64,000 bases of DNA from Psychrobacter sp. Ps6. Lineage in GTDB: Bacteria; Pseudomonadota; Gammaproteobacteria; Pseudomonadales; Moraxellaceae. Below are positions 52,901 to 60,923 of this stretch, one piece after another. The notes under the pieces were generated by a model. The model was given only the letters and a program-made list of their open reading frames with translations. It was not told the origin of the DNA and made no database searches. The position numbers and the translations under genes are program-made. Location of the stretch: assembly GCF_022129235.1 (NCBI RefSeq), contig NZ_JADQAI010000003.1, positions 124,001 through 188,000 of the forward strand. Direction: 5' to 3'. Position 1 is the first letter of the stretch. Each line of letters opens with the position of its first letter.

Positions 52901-55275
52901 TCAGGTGTCAACACTTTAATAGTCTGCTCAGAGATGACTTTTCCGTTGATATCAGTGGCCACACCGCGTAACGTATTGCTTCCGCGTTTTAGGTCAACCG
53001 CATAATAGTCAAAAGCCGTGACATTCTGCTTTTCTTGCTTAGCAGTTTTACCTATATTTTGCTCTGATACTGCTTTGCCATTGGCGTACAAAGTAAATAT
53101 TGAGCCAAGTGGTGCTTGTACCTGTATCATCTGCTTGTAAGTACTTAGCTGTTGACCTTCGCTCAAGTTGATAAACGAGACATCGTTATTGACAACTTCT
53201 TTTAAATATTCTTCGAGCTCTTTTTCTACTGGAAGTGCAACCTTTGTCACGGCCATGTCTACACGATTGGTCGCATCCCCAATCATATCGTTGACAATAG
53301 CAGAATCACAGTTGTTACCAAGGTCTAGATCACCATTGATATTACAGCCGCTAGCATCGACATTATCAGTCGTGTCGGCATCGTAGTTTGGCTCTAATGT
53401 TAGCGCTGTTTTTACCGCTTGCTCTAGCGTATCATTCTTAGTACTCACTGATTTGCTACGAGCGATTAGCTCGGCGTTCAGACGCTCAGTACTATCGCCC
53501 ATGCCGCCCACAATCGCAAAATCTGCACGATGTAGCTCGCCATATTTCAAATCGACAAAACGGCTGCCAGCATCACCAGCATTACGGTTACTTTGGGTGA
53601 CCAGCTCTGTTTCTCTAGGGATCGTCGTGCTATCTACTTTTAGTACGTGTGTTTTGGCACTGACCCCATAAAAGTTGTATTTACCTTCAGGATCAGTAAC
53701 GATGAAGTTGCCGTTCTCCATATATATACGGACACCAGCAACCCCAAGCTCGCCGTCTTCTTTTTGCTGAATACCGTCACGGTTGATATCGTGATAGACT
53801 TTACCAACGATGATACCGTCAGTATTCATGACGCCGCGTTCTACGTCGATTTTCCACTGTGCTTCTCTTGATACTAAGCTTTGGCCTTGCTCATTGTTAG
53901 CAACTGCGATTGCGCGGTTGATACCATCACCACCTAGTGATGAAGCACCAACAAGCACACGATAAGTAATTTTTTTACTTTCGCCATTTGCCATATTGCC
54001 TAAGTTCAATACCTGATATTTACCGTCAGACTTAAACTCAGTAGTCTGTGTCTGATTGATATCGATAGCAGTCGCTGGGCTCACACGCACACTGCTATCG
54101 ACATAAGCAAAACCGCGTGGTAATGCGTCTTTTAGCTGTACATCGTAAGCAGTAGCACTACCATTGTTTGTGATATTTATGGTGTAGCTGACATAATCGC
54201 CGAGCTCAGCACTTTTTACGTCACTTTCCTTTGTGACAACTAAAGTTGGATTATCATCGACAATATTGATTTGTGAGCTCAGATCACTGATATGTACGGT
54301 GAAGTCAGACGCGTTTGGCAATTCATCAGCACCAGTACCAACCGAAGGGGCGATACAGGCGTCTAAATTGACAGTCAATGTGTCGCTGTTCAACGTCTGG
54401 ATGAGCTTATCGTTAATAGCATTGGCGTTATTTTGAGTGGCCGCTGATAGCTGATATTTACCCGTGTTATTACCAGTTTCTATAGCTTTGAGTGAATAGC
54501 TATCTCCAGTTATCGGCGATGTGATGGTTACCCATACTTGATCAGGCTTGTCAGTTTGTACGTTACATTGCGCATAGCTGGCACTGACATAAACATCATC
54601 ATTAATTTGTGAAACAGTTTTACTTTCATCAAATTTTGGAGTGGTGAATTTGATACCAGATTCGATAATGACCAAGCTATCGGTCGCACTCACGCTGGTG
54701 ACTGACGAATCTTCCAACACAACTGCACCAATCTTAATATCAGCAGTATCCCCATCCTGACCATCAGCATCTGATAACGCTTGTACAATAAGCTGAATGT
54801 TTTCACTCTGACCAAGCTTGATTTGAGCGCTCATGTTATCAAGAATAAGTTGTCTATCGCCACTGTCGACGATACCGTTGTTATTTAGGTCTTGATAAAC
54901 TTTCAAATTAGATAGAGTTGGCGATACATCAAGCGTCAGCTCAACAGTCTGACTACTATAGCCAGTATTACTAAGAACATTAACCCAATTCACCAGTGTG
55001 TTGGGTGCGACAGTACGCACAGGTTGCTGAGTTAAATTAATACCGTATTCAGATAAGACAGAGGCTTTGACTTGGACTTGGTTTGAAATGCTATTCTGTT
55101 TGATAGAATTGATATTATAAGAAGCATTAGCAACGTTGTTGATAGTTTGTACGAGAGTGCTCGGTGCAGCAAACGCTATATTTGATTGCATAAGCAACAT
55201 TGCAGCAGTCAGCGCAGAGATCTTCGCTGTATGCAACGTAATACGATTAGACGGTGTCATTAAAGATTTAGTCAT
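49939..55275 (-). CDS. Large surface protein: DUF11 and SdrD-B-like domains with C-terminal outer-membrane beta-barrel
   Basis: I start at the ATG at 55275 (1778 residues); the extra five codons need a TTG. The signal peptide ends IAFA. A first module (VNNVANASYN-like) is shared with the 702-residue neighbour. An EF-hand-like DLNNNGIVDSGD lies near 135. A DUF11 module (LVVTKESDVKSAELGDYVSY, YDVQLKDALPRGFAYVDSS) spans about 340-460, then an SdrD-B/CNA-B-like domain (VGKVYHDINRDGIQQKEDGE, GKYNFYGV) around 487-555, and more beta domains to ~910. From ~915 to the end there are alternating amphipathic strands with aromatic girdles, such as LWLSLGYNFMGFED and GAYFRLRFKFDENLF, typical of an outer-membrane barrel. 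A ~25-residue Lys/Arg/Asn tail follows. It is probably the anchor or exporter of the locus. Confidence 0.8.
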   Translation of the reverse strand: MTKSLMTPSNRITLHTAKISALTAAMLLMQSNIAFAAPSTLVQTINNVANASYNINSIKQNSISNQVQVKASVLSEYGINLTQQPVRTVAPNTLVNWVNVLSNTGYSSQTVELTLDVSPTLSNLKVYQDLNNNGIVDSGDRQLILDNMSAQIKLGQSENIQLIVQALSDADGQDGDTADIKIGAVVLEDSSVTSVSATDSLVIIESGIKFTTPKFDESKTVSQINDDVYVSASYAQCNVQTDKPDQVWVTITSPITGDSYSLKAIETGNNTGKYQLSAATQNNANAINDKLIQTLNSDTLTVNLDACIAPSVGTGADELPNASDFTVHISDLSSQINIVDDNPTLVVTKESDVKSAELGDYVSYTINITNNGSATAYDVQLKDALPRGFAYVDSSVRVSPATAIDINQTQTTEFKSDGKYQVLNLGNMANGESKKITYRVLVGASSLGGDGINRAIAVANNEQGQSLVSREAQWKIDVERGVMNTDGIIVGKVYHDINRDGIQQKEDGELGVAGVRIYMENGNFIVTDPEGKYNFYGVSAKTHVLKVDSTTIPRETELVTQSNRNAGDAGSRFVDLKYGELHRADFAIVGGMGDSTERLNAELIARSKSVSTKNDTLEQAVKTALTLEPNYDADTTDNVDASGCNINGDLDLGNNCDSAIVNDMIGDATNRVDMAVTKVALPVEKELEEYLKEVVNNDVSFINLSEGQQLSTYKQMIQVQAPLGSIFTLYANGKAVSEQNIGKTAKQEKQNVTAFDYYAVDLKRGSNTLRGVATDINGKVISEQTIKVLTPDSLQSIDYRTQVQLVAADGISEYQIVVSLKDRDNRPYIGTTSLTLDTNIGRINLKDSSQDQAGTQVTVSGGELLIPVIAPSAPGKGELVIDTGSSKQIIPLQFTAKLRPLIAVGIVEGAISLKDFDGSSITDAQGAFEQELNDFAGNDDYTASGRAAMFLKGKVRGDYLLTLAYDSDKKGERLFRDIEPGEYYPVYGDSSAKGFDAQSTSKLYVRLDKGRSFAMYGDLKTQIDNDEGIELGQYNRTLTGLKAQFEDNNTRVTAFLAETSTSQRVNETRGLGISGPYPLAENFDAVLENSETIEVITRDANNPGLIISRETLTRFADYEIDPISRSLFLKSPIASQDLEGNPIYIRVTVEVDEGGEDYLVGGIAAKQQLTNKISIGGSYINSDDPLNKEELASVNSVIKFNDKLKLVAEYAMNKAENPNFQPSNQINTTELDGNNVEGNALRVELDFDNKRNTRAKVYYNDADEGFVTGASPLTAGRTESGVEVIHTFNDKKTALKLEGVRTEDHTTEASVEGVQASIEQRLSENVVGEIGVRYYKQDATAASRNIQAATDVLDITDDTLFNDDIINQSALNSVSDADKDIEGTTVRARITSRLPKLNNSLVFAEYEQDIDNSARNATSIGGETPLGSLGRLYARHDLINSLSGTYGLDDTDERQRTVFGFDATYMKDGKVYSEYRMSDAISAREAEAAIGLKNKWYVQEGLTLNTLFERVESLEGEEDNTATAAGIGVEYLAKENYKASGRFEKRWGETSDTLLGSAGIAYRYTDEITLLAKDTYSRIDYNDGDRTINRFQLGAAYRDYDSNQLDMLAKLEYRLDDNNTGDDTYQKDTIIWSWNGNYHPTRTLTLSGRYAGKYTEYEADNIASDNTAHAVYGRGLYDISERWDVGLQAGTYWNKQADDLSYMLGAEVGYSPMTNLWLSLGYNFMGFEDEDIAYDDSTQEGAYFRLRFKFDENLFKREDPRKNKRLNSDSTQVNMTTL

Positions 55276-55318
55276 GTGTCGCTTATCCAATAAAACATAG
55301 AAGGGTAGGATAGTAATT

Positions 55319-55395
55319 CTCCAGCTTGGCTCATCAAAATCAATTAGGTCAAGCTGGAGCGTTAGTCTATAAGCGTCTTTTGAAGCTTATAGACT
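55319..55395 (-). repeat. Two tandem hairpins between the 702-residue and large barrel genes
   Basis: CTCCAGCTTG (55319-55328) pairs with 55350-55359 (10 bp). AGTCTATAAGC (55364-55374) pairs with 55385-55395 (11 bp). Neither is followed by a U-tract. They fill most of the 124-base gap between the two genes. Confidence 0.7.
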
Positions 55396-55414
55396 TTGAA
55401 ATATTAAATATAAA

Positions 55415-57523
55415 TTAACGAGCGTTTTTGATCTTGATTTTAAAGGTCAAGGTGCCAACGCCCTGAGGAGCTATAGTGTAGTTACTACCAAGAACCGCAG
55501 TAGCAGAAGTACTAGCTATGCCTGCAGTAGATGAAGCAGTCGCAGAAGTAGCAGGTGAACCAGCTACTAAATCTGCACCAGCTGAAAAGTTAGACAACAA
55601 ATCCGAGATGGTTAAAGCGTTAAGATTAAAACCTAACGCTGCTGAAGAAGTATTAGTCGCCTGAATACGATAGATAACACACTGATCAGGTTTCGCCTCG
55701 AGCGCAGTCTGAACAAAGGTACTTGCAGCAACCGTACCTGAACAAGTTTCATCTAATGCTTGAGACTTCACTAAAGTTAAGCCTCTAACGTTAGTCGTAT
55801 CAGTTACTGAAGTAACAGCAGGTGGATTAATACCAGCAGGCGTTAGCGTTACAACAGAAGTTTCAGTGCTACCAACAGCTGCAGCATCATTAACAGTTGC
55901 AGGAGCAGCTACATTGCCCGACGACACATTGTAGTTGATCGCTAGCGTGCCACCAGGTGCAATACCATTTGGAAATTGAGCGGTTGGTAGTGTAGTGCTA
56001 TTAAGAGTATATGTATTACCACCAGCAACGGTAGGTTGCAGCGTTATAGTAACCGGGGCGCCATTACCAGGCGGCGTATAAGTAGCACTAACAGGACCAG
56101 TAACAGGTCTGACAGCCGCATTATTGCCACCATCGGCAATAGTGAAAGTCAATGGGTTAGCATTGGTACCTTCAGCATCTTGACCGCTGTTAGTAATGAG
56201 AGTTGAATGAGTCGCTTGACTAGCAGTACCTGAGGCAGGGGGAACTTCTCTAGTCGTTGGATTGCTCACTACAACCGCTCGTCTGGTAAAGTTGGTCACA
56301 CCAGGAGTATCTATACCAGCGCCGTTACCTTCACCCGCCTCATCAGGTATTCTAGTAACACCTACAGTGCCATCTGTGCTATCAAAAATATCATAGTCAG
56401 TACCAAGTACAGGAGTAGCAGGTAGCGGGCTAACCGGACCGATGAACTTATCGTAGACTTCTGCGTTGTTAGTTACTGAACTATTAGCAGCTGTAAACTG
56501 ATTTTTATCGACATTAACCGTGAAAGTAATCGTGCGACTTGCGCCAACGGCTAAGTTCGCTACGGCAACATTGATAGCTTGTCGAGTACCAACAGTAGAG
56601 ATCGTCGCGGTACCAGCACCAGTTACGGTCACGTCTGATGCTGTGCCACTAGGCAAGCTCAAACCTGCAGGAAGGACATCTCGGATGACAAAATCAGTCG
56701 CAGCAGTACTATAGTCAGTAGTTGCGTTAGTGACTACGATACTATAAGCAATCTGTGGGTTAGCGACTGTCAAATCGACAGTACTGGTCGCTGTTTTTGT
56801 AATTTTGAAGGTAGGCAATCTGACGATAGTTTGGTTTTCGTTCACCAATGTCGCACCAGGTGCATTATTAGCAGTAAAGAAAGTACTGGTCGCTGTTAAT
56901 GTGCCTACACCTTTGTCATTACCGTTACGATCGTCTGGCGTAGCTGCTTCGTAGCTTAAGTTAGCTCTAGTACCTGGCTGTAGTCTAATAGTACCACCAT
57001 TGGCTAGGGTACCTGTCTCCGCTTGAGTTCCTAAAGCGGTGCGCTGAGCAGGAGTCAAAGCAGTGCCATCTGCTTGTACAATAGTAAACGTAACAGGCGC
57101 AGTACCTAAAGCATAGTCTGGAGCAGCTGTTACTAGGGCTGAGTCATTACCTGTGGTATTAACGGTATAGGTATCCGTCACGTTACCCGTATTGGTTAAA
57201 GCATGAGTAAAGGTAGTCGTACCACCTGGCGTAGCAGTTCTATTAACAGCAGTATCGTTACCAATGCTACCATCATCAACAGTCGATACGAGTGCAAAGT
57301 TAGCTGTTTCGCTAACGCTGACAGTCACAATGTTAGAAGTAACGTTTGGCTGAGCAATACCAGCAACGCTATAGTTTGCGGTTGCGACGTTGGTAATCGG
57401 TGCCGCTCCTGCACTAATACCACCAGTAGTATTAGGAGTAGCTGCATTAGCGGCAGTAGAGATACCCATTGCAGCCACAACACCTACGGCTAATACTGAA
57501 TATTTAAAAGAATTTGGTTTCAT
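55415..57523 (-). CDS. DUF11-repeat secreted protein, candidate major surface subunit
   Basis: The ATG at 57523 has CGGAG 9 bases upstream. The signal peptide ends AANA (residue 28). The mature ~674 residues are Thr/Ala/Val/Asn/Gly-rich and contain no Met and no Trp. About four Ig-like/DUF11 modules are visible: ~72-150 (TTTFTHALTNTGNVTDTYTV), ~240-350 (FVIRDVLPAGLSLPSG, ASRTITFTVNV), ~415-555, and ~585-702 (LTLVKSQALDETCSG, DQCVIYRIQATN). The only Cys pair is 594 and 615, in the last module. There is no LPXTG or membrane anchor. The composition suggests an abundant surface polymer or layer subunit; this is inference. Confidence 0.75.
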   Translation of the reverse strand: MKPNSFKYSVLAVGVVAAMGISTAANAATPNTTGGISAGAAPITNVATANYSVAGIAQPNVTSNIVTVSVSETANFALVSTVDDGSIGNDTAVNRTATPGGTTTFTHALTNTGNVTDTYTVNTTGNDSALVTAAPDYALGTAPVTFTIVQADGTALTPAQRTALGTQAETGTLANGGTIRLQPGTRANLSYEAATPDDRNGNDKGVGTLTATSTFFTANNAPGATLVNENQTIVRLPTFKITKTATSTVDLTVANPQIAYSIVVTNATTDYSTAATDFVIRDVLPAGLSLPSGTASDVTVTGAGTATISTVGTRQAINVAVANLAVGASRTITFTVNVDKNQFTAANSSVTNNAEVYDKFIGPVSPLPATPVLGTDYDIFDSTDGTVGVTRIPDEAGEGNGAGIDTPGVTNFTRRAVVVSNPTTREVPPASGTASQATHSTLITNSGQDAEGTNANPLTFTIADGGNNAAVRPVTGPVSATYTPPGNGAPVTITLQPTVAGGNTYTLNSTTLPTAQFPNGIAPGGTLAINYNVSSGNVAAPATVNDAAAVGSTETSVVTLTPAGINPPAVTSVTDTTNVRGLTLVKSQALDETCSGTVAASTFVQTALEAKPDQCVIYRIQATNTSSAALGFNLNALTISDLLSNFSAGADLVAGSPATSATASSTAGIASTSATAVLGSNYTIAPQGVGTLTFKIKIKNAR

Positions 57524-57564
57524 GCAGTAGATCTCCGAAAGATTAAATCAGTAAGGATGAAGGG

Positions 57565-58032
57565 TTATTTATTAACGACAGTATTAAGGGCAACAGCTGC
57601 TGCCTTTTTTGCGGGTAGTAATTTGATGTTCCAGCGTAGCGTACGGTATTCGGAATAGGGTACTTTGACCATCTTGCCATCGACTTTGCGCATGAGCGGC
57701 ATATCAGCGTAGTTCTTACCATCAGTGCTGGCTTGTGCGCTGGCTGGCATCGCATCGCCAGTAAAGGTCATGTTGGCAGGAATGGGTAGAGTTACCATCA
57801 GATCATTAATATCTTCATTAATGGTATTGGTATAAGTTGCCTTGTATTGGATGACAGTACCTGCTGGTGCGGTACGTACTGCCGTATAGACTGTCTTACC
57901 GTCAGCATTTTTGATGACTTGATTGGCAGTCAGTTCCATCTTTAGAGCATCTTCAGCATGCGCGAAGCCTAACATGCTAGTAGAAGCAACCGTTGCTAAC
58001 AGAACATTGCGTAGAATCTTGAAACGTTTCAT
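57565..58032 (-). CDS. Small secreted single-module DUF11-like protein
   Basis: 155 residues. AAAGGA lies 7 bases before the ATG. The signal peptide ends AHA (about residue 26). The mature part is one beta-sandwich of DUF11 type: an opening strand LKMELTANQVIKNADGKTVY, the central AGTVIQYKATYTNT and INDLMVTLPIPANMTFT, and closing RTLRWNIKLLPAKKAAAVAL. There are no Cys. It lies 41 bases upstream of the 702-residue gene. It may be a periplasmic chaperone, minor subunit or cap; the sequence does not say which. Confidence 0.7.
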   Translation of the reverse strand: MKRFKILRNVLLATVASTSMLGFAHAEDALKMELTANQVIKNADGKTVYTAVRTAPAGTVIQYKATYTNTINEDINDLMVTLPIPANMTFTGDAMPASAQASTDGKNYADMPLMRKVDGKMVKVPYSEYRTLRWNIKLLPAKKAAAVALNTVVNK

Positions 58033-58219
58033 ATAAAATCCTTTCTTATACCGTTGCTATCATTGGGATACAGATGCTTTGGGCTACAGTGAAGCTGTCT
58101 ATAATTTGATATCAGGATCGTCTGTAAAAAGCAAACACCTCCCTTTAAGCTATTGTCACGTAACCAATACAAACTTTCATTATAAAGACGACAAATGGTA
58201 TTTCGAGATGACCAAACGG

Positions 58220-58248
58220 TAAAAGCCCTATCAAAGAAGATAGGGCTT
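58220..58248 (-). terminator. Possible terminator after the first surface-locus gene
   Basis: A 10-bp perfect stem AAGCCCTATC / GATAGGGCTT with a 6-base loop and a short TTTT on the minus strand, 34 bases past the stop at 58282. It may be partial, separating the first gene from the four below. Confidence 0.6.
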
Positions 58249-58281
58249 GATTGAGTACTTAGTAATTTGATACACAGGTGT

Positions 58282-60336
58282 TTAGTTACTAATGGTAGTA
58301 CCATATTTAGTATTAAAACGAATTGCCTGACGGCGAGTGGCTGTAGTAGCACCTAAGGAAAAAGTATTGGTGGTCACTGTACCGTTGTTACCAATAGATA
58401 CCGAGTTTGTTGCAAATGATGGAGTGCCACTATTTTCACCAATAGGTGTTGGATTAACTAAGGTAGAGGTAATTAGCGAATTATTAGAGTCGTTTTTACT
58501 CTGTAGCGTATCCTTGATAACAATATCTGTCAGAGAAACATTACCTCGATTGATGGCTTCAATTCTATAAGCGATACATTGCCCTGGCACAATGCCAGAT
58601 ATTGGTTTTATACTATACGCGCTGCTAGCACTACCTTCATAATTGACACCAATTGTGGCAAGGTTATTTAGACTACAGTCATGAACATACTGACTCTTGA
58701 TCAATACCAATGCAGCATTTTCTTGGATAACATCACCGAAATCATTGCTAGGATAGTTGTACTGACTATTGATAATGTTTATTTGTCGTACATCGCTTGT
58801 CGTGTCTACAGAATATGCATAATTGCTAGGTTCATTCTGAGTGACACAGAGTCTTGTGTAACTGCCAACTTGTGCAGATGTCAAATTAAAGCTGTAGGTA
58901 CCGTCACTATTAATATTCACTGTTTGAGGCGAAAACGTCCCACTATCACCAGCACACTTATTCAAAGTAATGGTGTGACCAGTGGTAAAGGGGATTCCAG
59001 ATTCAGTTGGTGAGTCATATCTACCATTAAAATAAAGGCTGTTATTTAAATATTTAGCAGAAACATCATCTTTGGCTGGAGATGTAATTTGACCGTTATC
59101 GTTAAATACAGTACCTGAAAAGATATAATTGGATCTATCATTTGTGATTGTACATATCCAACTATCTCCGTACGTAAGCTTTAGATTTTTTGGATCTAAA
59201 GTGGTAACGGTTGTACCATCCGATCTTCTGCATGCATATGACGCCGTATAATCTGCTAGGTTGGTCGTTCCTGAAACGGCTTCAGTCAATGTATAGGTCT
59301 TGGCAGGATTCACCTTAAAGGTTCCTGTAGTACCTGTTCCCGTAGTAACTGTATTACCTGAACCCGACGTAGTAACTGAGTTGATACCACTGGTAACAAC
59401 CGAGTTATCTGCATTATCCTTGATTTGAACAGTAAATTGATCGGTATTTGTTTTACGAGAAGAAGAGAGCACTTTAGTATATGTTAGACGCGGCTGTGGC
59501 AGGTAGCAGTAACCATCAAATACAATGTTGATCAACTGGTCACCAGGGTTACCCACAGTGCCAGTAGTATTATCGTAGTATTCTAGGTTAGGGTTATTGC
59601 CATAAGACACATCCACTCTAACGATAGGTTGATTAAAAGTAACTGATACTTTACATCTTTCGTCTACAGAATCTGTACTACACAAAACGCTACCGGTAGT
59701 GGTGGTTTGACGATAGGGTGCCGTAGTCGTTATTCCGGCGCCTCTATACGTTAAAGTTGGCGTCACACTAGTACCTGCACTAGTAAAACCAGTGATGGTC
59801 ACTTGGTCAGAAAACTCGAAATACCTAGTATTTAGTGTTGTTCCTCCGTTTCCTGTACCTGTACCTAGATAGTTCACATCTATATCATAAATACTTAAGC
59901 TGACATTGGTAAGGGCTTGAGACTCGTTGGTAAAACTATTTTTAAAGGTATATGAGGCCGTACGAGATGATGCTTTGTTAGTAAAATCCTGAAAAAATTC
60001 AAATGATTGAAGGTTGCCCGCTAGCGTTTTAGGTCTATAAAAATTTGAGCCACCTGCATCTAAACTGCCAGTAGTAATCAAACTGTTAGAAGCAACAGTG
60101 TAACTTTCACTTTTAAGACCACTTAAAAGTTGGTTTACACCAAGAATAGGGGGCGATGCTGTCGATCCTAAGTTGCTGTAATCAGTGCTTGCAAACTCAT
60201 CAGACACAAAGTTAGCAGGGCAAGTTGTAATTGCTGCAAAAGCCAAATAGTTGGGCAGTAGTACCAACAAAGACGGTAAGGCTATCCAACGTGTTACTCT
60301 CGACTTAAAAGCTGACAGTTCAATAGACGAATTCAT
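58282..60336 (-). CDS. Cys-rich DUF11/prealbumin-like secreted protein, candidate adhesin or tip protein
   Basis: I use the ATG at 60336 (684 residues): GGAG lies 7 bases upstream and a signal peptide ending FAA begins there, whereas the longer frame adds an unrelated 26 residues. After a ~230-residue N-terminal domain (CPANFVSDEF, FEFFQDFTN, RYFEFSDQVTITGF), there are SpaA/prealbumin-like modules. One has TYTLTEAVSG, ACRRSDG and WICTITNDR; another has GTVFNDNGQ, LNKCAGDSG and LCVTQNEP. A C-terminal DUF11 module (LVLIKSQYVHDCSLN, GQCIAYRIEAINRGN) follows. Paired Cys suggest several disulfides. The last module matches the last module of the 702-residue protein. Confidence 0.75.
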   Translation of the reverse strand: MNSSIELSAFKSRVTRWIALPSLLVLLPNYLAFAAITTCPANFVSDEFASTDYSNLGSTASPPILGVNQLLSGLKSESYTVASNSLITTGSLDAGGSNFYRPKTLAGNLQSFEFFQDFTNKASSRTASYTFKNSFTNESQALTNVSLSIYDIDVNYLGTGTGNGGTTLNTRYFEFSDQVTITGFTSAGTSVTPTLTYRGAGITTTAPYRQTTTTGSVLCSTDSVDERCKVSVTFNQPIVRVDVSYGNNPNLEYYDNTTGTVGNPGDQLINIVFDGYCYLPQPRLTYTKVLSSSRKTNTDQFTVQIKDNADNSVVTSGINSVTTSGSGNTVTTGTGTTGTFKVNPAKTYTLTEAVSGTTNLADYTASYACRRSDGTTVTTLDPKNLKLTYGDSWICTITNDRSNYIFSGTVFNDNGQITSPAKDDVSAKYLNNSLYFNGRYDSPTESGIPFTTGHTITLNKCAGDSGTFSPQTVNINSDGTYSFNLTSAQVGSYTRLCVTQNEPSNYAYSVDTTSDVRQINIINSQYNYPSNDFGDVIQENAALVLIKSQYVHDCSLNNLATIGVNYEGSASSAYSIKPISGIVPGQCIAYRIEAINRGNVSLTDIVIKDTLQSKNDSNNSLITSTLVNPTPIGENSGTPSFATNSVSIGNNGTVTTNTFSLGATTATRRQAIRFNTKYGTTISN

Positions 60337-60923
60337 AATAGCTCCGAGAGTAAGAATGGAATTTAGATATGGCTTTGTGATAAGCATAATGTCTAAGTGA
60401 CAATTAATATACAAAAATGAGACGAAAGTCTATTTATAGGGTATGAATAGCATAAAATTTTACTCAAATAATATCTAATTAGAAACACAAACTGTCACTA
60501 CAGAGACGATATTAATTTTTATATATTCAGCAAGGTTGAATAGATGCAGTTTAGCAAGTGATCAATAGTCATTTTTAAAAAAACTAATCATTATTTATTT
60601 AAAAAATACTTGTTATTTATCCATTTCTCTACAGCCATAAACAATTGCCTCGCAAACGCTTATAATAGAGTGTCAAAATCATTCATGACTGAATATACAG
60701 GGACAACAGTATGATCTGTTTTGTAGTTTCGTCCATTTGACGCATACGTCAATTCTCAGTGGCACTATTTTGTATAATCTAGCTGTACCTCACCGTATGA
60801 AAGGGAATGCTTGGACATAGCAAGGAAGTCATAAGTAAACCGATATCTCACTTCACACCAGTATTTAACAAAGCCCTACCGTCTAGATAGGTAGGTATGA
60901 CTGATATAAAAGGATCGACAACA
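60337..60923. other. Divergent region between the surface locus and aceE
   Basis: About 590 AT-rich bases with no supported gene. TATAAT-like boxes on the plus strand occur near 60662 and 60773, but lack good -35 boxes. TTGACGCATACGTCAA (about 60736-60751) is a small perfect dyad and could be an operator for aceE (a PdhR-like site was not recognised). Confidence 0.45.

Noticed and set aside
49939..55275. Classical type V autotransporter or TonB-dependent receptor
   Set aside because: The putative barrel is ~850 residues, far larger than a 12-strand autotransporter domain, is followed by a polar tail, and no TonB box or plug domain was recognised.
49939..60336. Gram-positive type sortase-anchored proteins, because of the DUF11 and SdrD-B domains
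   Set aside because: No LPXTG motif, no C-terminal hydrophobic anchor and no sortase gene; the large protein ends in a beta-barrel instead.
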